In this document: positions 17,500 through 25,134 of the stretch, piece by piece
Position numbering within the stretch: position 1 is the stretch's first letter
Layout: each line of letters starts with the position of its first letter
Assembly (NCBI RefSeq): GCF_046237015.1
Contig: NZ_JBJYIN010000005.1
Span: 186,001 to 250,000 of the forward strand
Direction of reading: 5' to 3'
DNA from: JBJYIN01 sp046237015
Lineage (GTDB): Bacteria; Pseudomonadota; Gammaproteobacteria; Enterobacterales; Enterobacteriaceae
Length of the DNA stretch: 64,000 nucleotides
Notes under the pieces: model-generated
Databases searched by the model: none
The model's input: the letters and a program-made list of their open reading frames with translations, nothing else
Told to the model about the DNA's origin: nothing
Translations under genes and position numbers: made by a program

Positions 17500-17610
17500 T
17501 CTTTCATCCTTGTCAGCGTAAAAAAAATCTCTGAACACGCAGAGATTAAACATTCATTTATGCAATCCGCATTTTATCAAAAAATCAATCATAATACAGA
17601 CCCGTACCGG

Positions 17611-18708
17611 TTATTCCTTTAACCAACGATCCAACCAGGCAAAAACGGCGTCCTGCTGTTCTCGACAGAAAACATGACCTAATTCAGGCCAGATTCTTGT
17701 TTCCAGCCGACTGTCTGCGCATTGCGATTGCCAAATTTTATGTATTTTTTCATACGCTGCCACCACAGAATGAGTGGGGAACAAGTGATCTTTCCCACCA
17801 TTGAACAATAACATCGGATTCGGCGCCGATATGCTTGCCACGTCTGGAAAGTCAAAATGTCCCGGTAACCCAGGGTGCAACATGTAGAATGCCGACTGCC
17901 CCCTCAACACATTATTGCCCGGCGTCATAAGACCATCATACGTCCCGAACCAGGCAATCGCCGCCGTTGCAGCCACCTTGTCTGATAACGCCGCTAACTG
18001 CCAGGCTCGATAAGCCCCCATCGAAAATCCCACAACGCCAATGCGTTGCTTATCGACCTGATCAAGCGATGCCAGAAAATCTATTGCCCGCATATCCTCA
18101 TAGGCCATCAGCCCCGCCAGCGAACGTCCCAGATTAAAAAAATTGCTCGCCAACGCCTGTTGTTGTTCATATTTTATCGGTCCCCGTTCTCCCCAGCCTA
18201 ATGCATCGACAGCCAGCACCACATAGCCTCGCGTCGCCAGTTCATCACCGACAAAGCGCCCTGAGAAATACGTATCCGCCCATGTTTGTGCAAGAGTCAG
18301 TTGCTCCGTATCGCCCCACGGTTTGATCGTTTTTTCCTTACCGATATCAAACATTGAGCCGTGATCGTGTAGCAGAACAATCGCAGGGTGAGGTCCCGAT
18401 GCGTTGGGGGACAGTAATAGTGCATTAACGCGACTTTCATCTGTGAGGTTGAAAATCACCTTCTCTGCCGTATAACTCCCGCGATCCTGTCGTTCACACG
18501 TTTGAGGAACAAACGCTTTCGTCGCATCTGGCGTCAGCAACGATGTACGTAGCCTCTGCCGTGCGCCAGATTTCCACAACGTAAAGTCGGTATCGTTTCC
18601 TGATAGCCAGGAACCAGGATAGGTCATCTGCCGCTTTAGCTGTGTATAAAACGATGGCAGCCCTTCATCGGTGACAGCGGGTACAGACGTATTCATTTCA
18701 TTGACCAT
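17611..18708 (-). CDS. Alpha/beta hydrolase, dienelactone-hydrolase / acetyl-xylan-esterase-like
   Basis: 365 residues. A hydrolase core spans about residues 100-365: ANALLLSP-type strand, PAIVLLHDHGS oxyanion-hole region, ATRGYVVLAVDALGWGERG, the nucleophile elbow G-F-S-M-G-A, the acid in LLFNGGKDHLFPT, and the His in ELGHVFCREQQ. No signal peptide is seen, so it is cytosolic. This family cleaves small acyl or sugar esters, with many uncharacterised bacterial members. Start ATG 18708 is weakly supported; ATG 18696 is an alternative. Transcribed alone, 111 bp after the small lipoprotein gene and divergent from yegT. Substrate unknown. Confidence 0.8.
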   Translation of the reverse strand: MVNEMNTSVPAVTDEGLPSFYTQLKRQMTYPGSWLSGNDTDFTLWKSGARQRLRTSLLTPDATKAFVPQTCERQDRGSYTAEKVIFNLTDESRVNALLLSPNASGPHPAIVLLHDHGSMFDIGKEKTIKPWGDTEQLTLAQTWADTYFSGRFVGDELATRGYVVLAVDALGWGERGPIKYEQQQALASNFFNLGRSLAGLMAYEDMRAIDFLASLDQVDKQRIGVVGFSMGAYRAWQLAALSDKVAATAAIAWFGTYDGLMTPGNNVLRGQSAFYMLHPGLPGHFDFPDVASISAPNPMLLFNGGKDHLFPTHSVVAAYEKIHKIWQSQCADSRLETRIWPELGHVFCREQQDAVFAWLDRWLKE

Positions 18709-19062
18709 AAGCAGCGTGCGGGATAATAGCGATACAGGGAGTAAAACGGGCGTACCATGCTTATTCTCCTCACCATAATCTTAAAAATAAAACATCGTTT
18801 CTGTTTGATATTTGATTGTCAATCGAGCAGATGAAAATCCACAAAGGGAAGTGTAATTTTGCGAAGCAAGTAGTAAAAAAGCCCGTCTGTGCCAATGCGA
18901 AAATCACTATTCCACAGAAGAAGGAAACGTTTGAAAAATGTTACAAGGGTCAAATTATAAACATAAAGGTATTGCAAAGGTATCATCCAGTGATAACGTT
19001 AATGGTGTTGTAAAGGTTATATACCTCTCGCTCCCCTACACACCGGTGAAGGAATGAAAATA
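18709..19062. other. Hydrolase / yegT divergent intergenic region
   Basis: About 354 bp without a credible gene. Near the yegT end are two similar segments, TATTGCAAAGGTAT and GTTGTAAAGGTTAT, and a near-palindrome GGTTATATACC at 19015-19025. These could be the operator for the GntR-type YegW regulator or a promoter; the evidence is weak. Confidence 0.45.
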
Positions 19063-20334
19063 ATGAATAAAACAATATCCAAACTCTCATTCATGATGTT
19101 CCTTGAATGGTTTATATGGGGAGCCTGGTTTGTTCCCCTATGGCCGTTCTTGCATGGAAATGGGTTTACCCCGACACAAATTGCCTGGTGTTACGCCTGT
19201 ACGTCCATTGCCGCTATTTTGTCGCCCATCCTGGTGGGTTCACTCACTGACCGCTTTTTCGCCGCACAAAAAATGCTGGCGTTGCTCATGGTGACGGGGG
19301 CGGTACTGATGTATCTGGCTGCTCAGCAGACGCAGTTCAGTACATTCTTCCCACTGTTATTAGCCTATTCACTCACCTACATGCCAACGATAGCGCTGAC
19401 TAACAGTATTGCTTTTTCACATGTCGCCGACGTAGAGCGGGATTTTCCTCGTATCCGTGTCATGGGCACCATCGGTTGGATCGTTTCTGGCATCGCCTGT
19501 GGCTTCCTGCCGCCGATGTTAGGTTTCGGTGATATTTCAGCGACTAAAATTCCGCTGGAGTTAACGGCGGCTTGTTCATTACTGCTTGGCATATTCGCCC
19601 TGACGCTACCGCATACCGAACCGAAAGGAACCGGAAAGCTGAGCCTGAAAGTGATGCTGGGTCTGGATGCGCTGGTATTACTGAAAGATCGTAACTTTTT
19701 AGTCTTCTTTATCTGCTCATTCATGTTCAGTATGCCACTGGCGTTTTACTATATTTTCGCCAATGGCTATCTGACCGAAGTGGGTATGGCGAATGCCACA
19801 GGGTGGATGACGCTGGGTCAGTTTTCAGAAATCTTCTTCATGCTGGCACTCCCCTTCTTCACGAAACGTTTTGGGATCAAAAAAGTTCTGATTCTAGGTT
19901 TGGCTACTGCCGCTATCCGTTACATTTTCTTCGTTTATGGGGGTGCAGAGCACCTGTTCACTTACGCGTTACTGTTCATGGGTATTTTGCTACACGGCGT
20001 GAGTTACGATTTCTACTTCGTGACCGCCTACGTCTATGTGGACAAAAAGACGCCAGTGCAAATGCGTAATGCCGCTCAAGGCTTGATCACTTTGGGATGT
20101 CAGGGGATCGGTAGTTTACTCGGCTATCGTCTGGGAGGCTGGATGATGGAGCGACTCTTTGCTTATCCAGAACCACAGAATGGTCTGACGTTTAACTGGG
20201 CCGGCATGTGGGCATTCGGCGGTATCATGATCGCCATTATCACCGTTATTTTTCTGGTGTTATTCCGTGAGTCCGCCCGAGAAATCCAACCCATTAAAAT
20301 TCATACGGATAAAACGCCTTCTACCTCAGCGTAA
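19063..20334 (+). CDS. yegT: NHS-family nucleoside/sugar permease YegT
   Basis: A 423-residue inner-membrane MFS protein of the nucleoside:H+ symporter group (NupG, XapB, YegT), with about 12 hydrophobic segments. It matches E. coli YegT closely: KLSFMMFLEWFIWGAWFVPLW, YMPTIALTNSIAF, ERDFPRIRVMGTIGWI, FSEIFFMLALPFFTKRFGIKKVL, HGVSYDFYFVTAY. ATG 19063 is preferred over ATG 19054 because AAGGA abuts the latter but lies 9 nt from the former, and this gives the YegT N terminus. First gene of a yegTUV set with the regulator yegW opposite at the far end. The substrate is unproven; nucleosides or a ribosyl compound would fit the neighbours. Confidence 0.92.
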   Translation: MNKTISKLSFMMFLEWFIWGAWFVPLWPFLHGNGFTPTQIAWCYACTSIAAILSPILVGSLTDRFFAAQKMLALLMVTGAVLMYLAAQQTQFSTFFPLLLAYSLTYMPTIALTNSIAFSHVADVERDFPRIRVMGTIGWIVSGIACGFLPPMLGFGDISATKIPLELTAACSLLLGIFALTLPHTEPKGTGKLSLKVMLGLDALVLLKDRNFLVFFICSFMFSMPLAFYYIFANGYLTEVGMANATGWMTLGQFSEIFFMLALPFFTKRFGIKKVLILGLATAAIRYIFFVYGGAEHLFTYALLFMGILLHGVSYDFYFVTAYVYVDKKTPVQMRNAAQGLITLGCQGIGSLLGYRLGGWMMERLFAYPEPQNGLTFNWAGMWAFGGIMIAIITVIFLVLFRESAREIQPIKIHTDKTPSTSA

Positions 20335-20458
20335 ATACGAAAGCGTAAGTGCGAAAACGCCGATTAATTTTGCCAACACCAAGGGCAACAAACACCAACG
20401 TAACGCTTTTGCTTAATCAGGAAGGTGTTACGCTCAGTTCACGATTGAGGATGATCTC

Positions 20459-21481
20459 ATGCTAGACAATAAAGAAAGCCGAATCACAGGCACGTTATAC
20501 GGACAAATTCTGGGAGACGCGATGGGAATGCCGTCTGAACTCTGGCCGCGTTCGCGTGTTAAATCGCATTTTGGCTGGATTGATCGTTTCCTCCCGGGCC
20601 CCGCTGAAAATAGTGCCGCCTGCTACTTCAATGTGGCGGAATACACCGATGATACGTCAATGGCGCTGGCGCTGGCTGATGCCATCATTGAGTGTGAAGG
20701 CCGTATCGATCCCAACATTATCGGTCGAAATATTCTTGACTGGGCGATACGCTTTGATGCGTTTAATAAAAACGTACTGGGCCCAACGTCAAAAATTGCG
20801 CTACGGGCGATTGATCAAGGGCAGGATATTGCCACATTGGAAAACAACGGTGTCACAAATGGCGCAGCCATGCGGGTTTCTCCATTGGGATGCCTACTGC
20901 CAACCCATTCTCTGGCAGACTTTATTACTGAAGTCGAACTCGCCTCCAGCCCAACGCATAAATCCGATGTCGCGATTGCCGGTGCAACCGCGGTTGCCTG
21001 GGCGATATCCAAGGCCATTGATGGGAGCAGTTGGGCAGCGATCAGCGATCAGCTCCCCGCGATTGCTAAAGCCGCTCAGGAAAAAAACACGACAACATTC
21101 AGCGCCTCCATCGCGGCTCGTATTGAACTGGCTTTACAGGTGGTCCGGCAAGGTCATGGGGTAGAGCAAACGATGGATCGGATCTACCACCTGATTGGTG
21201 CTGGCACGTCAACCATCGAATCTGTTCCAACCGCTATCGCCATGGTCGAACTATCCCAAACGGATGCCAACCGGTGCGCTATTTTGTGTGCCAATCTGGG
21301 CGGAGATACCGATACCATCGGCGCCATGGCCACCGCCATCTGCGGGGCATTAAACGGCATAGAAAGTTTTGATGTCGCACTTAAGCAGCAATTAGATCAG
21401 GTCAATCAGATTGACGTTACGCAGTACAGCCGTTCACTGCTGCACCTGCGTTCACAAAGAGAGGCAGGTTATGCCAGCTGA
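20459..21481 (+). CDS. yegU: ADP-ribosylglycohydrolase-family protein YegU
   Basis: 340 residues of the DraG/ARH fold, cytosolic. The dinuclear metal site is carried by Y-T-D-D-T-S-M-A near residue 63 and G-G-D-T-D-T-I-G-A-M near residue 280. The start GTLYGQILGDAMGMPSELWPRSRVK and DWAIRFDAFNKNVLGPTSKIAL match E. coli YegU. The family removes ADP-ribose or cleaves related N-glycosidic ribosyl bonds; YegU's own substrate is unknown. ATG 20459 has GAGG 8 nt upstream. Its stop overlaps the start of yegV by 11 nt, so the two are coupled. Confidence 0.92.
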   Translation: MLDNKESRITGTLYGQILGDAMGMPSELWPRSRVKSHFGWIDRFLPGPAENSAACYFNVAEYTDDTSMALALADAIIECEGRIDPNIIGRNILDWAIRFDAFNKNVLGPTSKIALRAIDQGQDIATLENNGVTNGAAMRVSPLGCLLPTHSLADFITEVELASSPTHKSDVAIAGATAVAWAISKAIDGSSWAAISDQLPAIAKAAQEKNTTTFSASIAARIELALQVVRQGHGVEQTMDRIYHLIGAGTSTIESVPTAIAMVELSQTDANRCAILCANLGGDTDTIGAMATAICGALNGIESFDVALKQQLDQVNQIDVTQYSRSLLHLRSQREAGYAS

Positions 21482-22475
21482 TAAGCTTATTGCGCAGATA
21501 TCCACATTGAAAAATCGGCGTCAGATTTGCGTCATCGGCGCAGCAGTGATTGATGTCATCGCCGACGCTTATTCGCTGCCACACCGTGGTAGCGATATTG
21601 AACTTCACCAACAAGGCGTGAATATTGGGGGATGTGCGCTTAATATCGCCATCACCCTAAAGCAACTCGAAATGACCTCACTGAATGCCCTTCCCCTCGG
21701 ACAAGGCGTTTGGGCTGATATCATTCGTAATGCCTTGCAAAAGAAAGGAATAGAAAGCGTCATCCAAACGGATGAGGGTGATAACGGCTGGTGTCTGGCG
21801 CTTATTGAACCAGATGGAGAACGGACGTTCTTGTCAGTTAGCGGAGTAGAAAATCAATGGTCAGCCGATATCCTGTCAGAATTAACGATTGATCCAGATG
21901 CGCTGATATATTTGTCGGGCTATCAGTTATCCAGTAAAAACGGCGAAGCGCTGATCGATTGGCTGGAAACACGATCTGCCGATACCACGTTGTTTATTGA
22001 TTTCGGTCCACGCATTGCAGATATTGCGCCCGATCGATTGGCACGCATTCTTGCCAGAAATCCGATTGTTTCTGTGAACCGTGATGAGGCCGCTTACCTG
22101 CTAAAAACCGACAATGCAGGTACACAGGAGCAGCTTGATACTCAGGATGTGGATAGGCTGGCAAAAGAGTGGTATCGCCGCCATCACTGCCCAGTGATTG
22201 TCCGAATGGATAAAGAAGGCGCTTACTACTGTACCGCACAGCAGGCTGGTTGGGTTGCGCCATTCAACGCTCGAGTGGTCGATACCATCGGTGCCGGCGA
22301 CAGCCACGCTGGCGGGGTACTTGCCGGTCTGGCATCCGGCTGGACATTAGACAGGGCAATCACATTAGGCAATTCGGTTGCCTCTTTTGTTGTTAGCCAC
22401 CGAGGCGGAGACTGCGCCCCCTCTCGCCAGCAGCTCAGCCAATATCTGCAAACGCGCGACGTCACACCTTGCTGA
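21471..22475 (+). CDS. yegV: PfkB-family carbohydrate kinase YegV
   Basis: 334 residues from ATG 21471 (GAGG 6 nt upstream). The frame is open to 21411, but this start sits at the yegU stop and matches the E. coli N terminus. PfkB signatures: VIGAAVIDVIAD near the start, NIGGCALNIAITL, and the C-terminal VDTIGAGDSHAGGVLAGLA with the GAGD anion hole and catalytic Asp. It would phosphorylate a sugar or nucleoside in the cytosol. Together with the permease and the ribosylglycohydrolase this suggests uptake of a riboside, cleavage, and phosphorylation of the sugar. Confidence 0.92.
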   Translation: MPADKLIAQISTLKNRRQICVIGAAVIDVIADAYSLPHRGSDIELHQQGVNIGGCALNIAITLKQLEMTSLNALPLGQGVWADIIRNALQKKGIESVIQTDEGDNGWCLALIEPDGERTFLSVSGVENQWSADILSELTIDPDALIYLSGYQLSSKNGEALIDWLETRSADTTLFIDFGPRIADIAPDRLARILARNPIVSVNRDEAAYLLKTDNAGTQEQLDTQDVDRLAKEWYRRHHCPVIVRMDKEGAYYCTAQQAGWVAPFNARVVDTIGAGDSHAGGVLAGLASGWTLDRAITLGNSVASFVVSHRGGDCAPSRQQLSQYLQTRDVTPC

Positions 22476-22536
22476 TATCAGGAAGACATGCGTCGAGAGG
22501 AGTCACAGCCCTCAAATTAACAACCCATTGATGACC

Positions 22537-22570
22537 CGCCAGCCGCAAACTTAAAAACCGCTGGCGTTTA
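22537..22570 (+). terminator. Possible weak terminator of yegTUV
   Basis: CGCCAGC (22537-22543) and GCTGGCG (22560-22566) form a 7-bp stem with a 16-nt loop, followed by TTTATTCTT. It overlaps the end of the convergent yegW gene. Confidence 0.35.
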
Positions 22571-23311
22571 TTCTTCTGATACAAACACGTATGAGTCTGC
22601 ACGGCAGTAGCTAATACTGTATTCAATGGGAACATTGCTCTGATCAAAAGCGAGTTGTTTCACGACCAGCACCGCTGCATCTTCACTTAATTTCAACGAG
22701 GTTTGCAGGGATTGATCCGCTATTTTCGCCGAAACCCAACTCCGTGTGCGCATTGGATTGCGGTTCTGGCTACGAAAATAAGCATATAACGACAGGGTGA
22801 TGTCATTAACATCATGAATGAAATCAAGCGGCACATAGGACTCAGCAACAGAGAGTGGCGCATCATCAATATAGCGAATACGTTTCAGTAGAAAAACGTC
22901 GCTGCCTACCGGCAATTCAAGGCGTTCGGCCACGCTTTCACTACAGCCAACCACGCATTTAGCCAGCCATTCCGTACCTGGCTTTTTCCCCTGATGCTGA
23001 ACCTGTTGGGTAAACCCACGCGCCTCTTTAAGGTGGTATTCCATCTGATCGTTAATATAGGTGCCGTAACCGCGCGTACGTACCACAATTTTCAACGATT
23101 CCAGCTCAGACAGTGCCTTTCGTACCGTAATGCGTGAAATACCTAACCATTCGCTCAGTTCCCGCTCGCTGGGTAAGAAATCACCACGCTGGATTTCTCC
23201 CATCTGTAACGCCTGCTGCACCGTTTGAACGAATCGAACATACAGTGGAGATTTATCTGACAACGCAAAACGTTCACGCAACCGCACAATCAATTTTGCA
23301 TCGCGTTCCAT
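22568..23311 (-). CDS. yegW: GntR/HutC-family regulator YegW
   Basis: 247 residues: an N-terminal winged helix (LPSERELSEWLGISRITVRKALSELESLKIVVRTRGYGTYI, about residues 45-87) and a C-terminal UTRA effector domain (LLKRIRYIDDAPLSVAESYVP, ending PIEYSISYCRADSYVFV). It matches E. coli YegW in order and sequence. It converges on yegTUV and is the expected repressor of that set, released by a sugar-phosphate-like effector. No operator could be fixed with confidence. Confidence 0.9.
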   Translation of the reverse strand: MERDAKLIVRLRERFALSDKSPLYVRFVQTVQQALQMGEIQRGDFLPSERELSEWLGISRITVRKALSELESLKIVVRTRGYGTYINDQMEYHLKEARGFTQQVQHQGKKPGTEWLAKCVVGCSESVAERLELPVGSDVFLLKRIRYIDDAPLSVAESYVPLDFIHDVNDITLSLYAYFRSQNRNPMRTRSWVSAKIADQSLQTSLKLSEDAAVLVVKQLAFDQSNVPIEYSISYCRADSYVFVSEE

Positions 23312-23410
23312 TACCTTCCCTCGTTCTAAACCGTCACATTAGGTCGAAATATCATAACGTCTTTTAGTTTCCATACCCTAAATAATTCAGAAGAGGCCTC
23401 TCATATGAAC

Positions 23411-23440
23411 AAAAAAATCCGGTACCTTGCGATACCGGAT
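23411..23440 (-). terminator. Rho-independent terminator of lpdA
   Basis: On the minus strand ATCCGGTA, an 8-nt loop, and TACCGGAT form a perfect 8-bp stem running into a T tract (plus strand A at 23411-23417). It lies 35 bp past the lpdA stop and separates it from yegW. Confidence 0.9.
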
Positions 23441-23474
23441 TCAGAGAGAATTCATTCCCACCGTTAAGGTGAAA

Positions 23475-24899
23475 TTATTTCTTTTTCGCTTTCGGATTCG
23501 GCAAGTCGGTAATGCTACCTTCGTAGACTTCGGCAGCCAGACCCACTGATTCATGCAGCGTCGGGTGAGCATGGATAGTCAGCGCGATATCTTCCGCATC
23601 ACAGCCCATTTCAATCGCCAAACCGATTTCGCCTAACAGTTCGCCACCGTTAGTACCAACGATTGCACCACCGAGTACACGATGCGTCGCTTTATCGAAA
23701 ATTAGCTTGGTCATACCTTCTGAACAATCAGAAGCGACTGCACGGCCAGACGCCGCCCATGGGAAGGTCGCCGTTTCGTAGCTGATGCCTTTCTCTTTCG
23801 CTTCTTTCTCAGTTACCCCTACCCACGCCACTTCAGGTTCAGTGTAAGCAATGGAAGGGATCACTTTTGGATCGAAATAGTGTTTTTTGCCAGAAATAAC
23901 TTCAGCCGCAACGTGGCCTTCGTGCACACCTTTATGCGCCAGCATAGGCTGACCGACGATATCGCCGATAGCGTAGATGTGCGGCACATTGGTACGCATT
24001 TGTTTGTCAACGTGAATAAAGCCGCGTTCGTCAACCTCAACACCAGCCTGACCCACATCCAGCAGTTTACCGTTAGGCACACGGCCAATCGCCACCAGTA
24101 CCGCATCATAACGTTGTGGTTCAGATGGCGCTTTTTTACCTTCCATCGTCACGTAGATGCCGTCTTCTTTTGCTTCTACCGCCGTCACTTTGGTTTCCAG
24201 CATCAGATTAAACTGCTTGCTGATACGCTTGGTAAAGACTTTAACGATATCTTTGTCGGCAGCGGGAATGACCTGATCGAACATTTCCACTACATCAATC
24301 TGTGAACCCAGCGCGTGGTATACGGTCCCCATTTCCAAACCGATGATACCGCCGCCCATGACCAACAGACGTCCGGGAACGCTTTTCAGTTCCAGCGCAT
24401 CCGTAGAATCCCATACGCGTGGGTCATCATGAGGGATAAAAGGTAGTTGGATCGGACGTGAACCCGCCGCAATAATCGCATTATCAAAGGTTACCGTCGT
24501 TTTACCGTTTTCACCGTCAACAACCAGCGTGTTGGAACCAGTAAATTTGCCATAACCGTTAACAACCTTGACCTTACGACCTTTCGCCATACCCGCCAGA
24601 CCGCCAGTCATCTGATTAATGACCTTTTCTTTCCACAGGCGGATTTTGTCAATATCGGTCTTCGGCTCACCGAATACGATACCGTGCTGTGCCAATGCTT
24701 TGGCTTCTTCAATCACTTTGGCAACGTGCAGTAATGCTTTAGAAGGGATACAGCCAACGTTCAGACACACACCACCCAGCGTGGCGTAGCGCTCTACCAG
24801 TACGGTTTCCAACCCTAAATCCGCAGCGCGGAATGCCGCAGAATAACCTGCTGGGCCGCCACCAAGTACCACTACCTGAGCTTTAATTTCAGTACTCAT
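23475..24899 (-). CDS. lpdA: Dihydrolipoyl dehydrogenase (E3)
   Basis: A 474-residue FAD flavoprotein that reoxidises dihydrolipoyl groups of the pyruvate and 2-oxoglutarate dehydrogenase complexes and the glycine cleavage system. FAD site VVVLGGGPAGYSAAFRAADLG; redox disulfide GGVCLNVGCIPSK; NAD site VMGGGIIGLEMG; C-terminal catalytic HAHPTLHESV. ATG 24899 is chosen over ATG 24902 because GAGG is then 5 nt upstream and the protein matches E. coli exactly in length. It is separated from aceF by 235 bp including a terminator, so it also has its own promoter, as in E. coli. Confidence 0.97.
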   Translation of the reverse strand: MSTEIKAQVVVLGGGPAGYSAAFRAADLGLETVLVERYATLGGVCLNVGCIPSKALLHVAKVIEEAKALAQHGIVFGEPKTDIDKIRLWKEKVINQMTGGLAGMAKGRKVKVVNGYGKFTGSNTLVVDGENGKTTVTFDNAIIAAGSRPIQLPFIPHDDPRVWDSTDALELKSVPGRLLVMGGGIIGLEMGTVYHALGSQIDVVEMFDQVIPAADKDIVKVFTKRISKQFNLMLETKVTAVEAKEDGIYVTMEGKKAPSEPQRYDAVLVAIGRVPNGKLLDVGQAGVEVDERGFIHVDKQMRTNVPHIYAIGDIVGQPMLAHKGVHEGHVAAEVISGKKHYFDPKVIPSIAYTEPEVAWVGVTEKEAKEKGISYETATFPWAASGRAVASDCSEGMTKLIFDKATHRVLGGAIVGTNGGELLGEIGLAIEMGCDAEDIALTIHAHPTLHESVGLAAEVYEGSITDLPNPKAKKK

Positions 24900-25103
24900 C
24901 ATGACCTCTTAATTAATTTCCGGCGGGTCTGACGTCACCCTCGTCGTCTTTCAGATTTGGGGTGCCATTTTTATTAACGTCCTCTTCCACCGGGACGTGT
25001 CTTTGCCGCGGTAGTTTACAAAATCGTTAACAATTTTGAAACAACAAGCGACTAACGATTTGTCCTTTATCACTAATAGCTGCAACAAATAACAGCTTAT
25101 CAG

Positions 25104-25127
25104 AAAAAAGCCGGCCGTCAGGCCGAC
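25104..25127 (-). terminator. Rho-independent terminator of aceF
   Basis: On the minus strand GTCGGCC-TGAC-GGCCGGC (7-bp stem, one G-U) is followed by TTTTTT. It starts 8 bp after the aceF stop and ends the pdhR-aceEF transcript before lpdA. Confidence 0.88.
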
Positions 25128-25134
25128 TTTTCGA

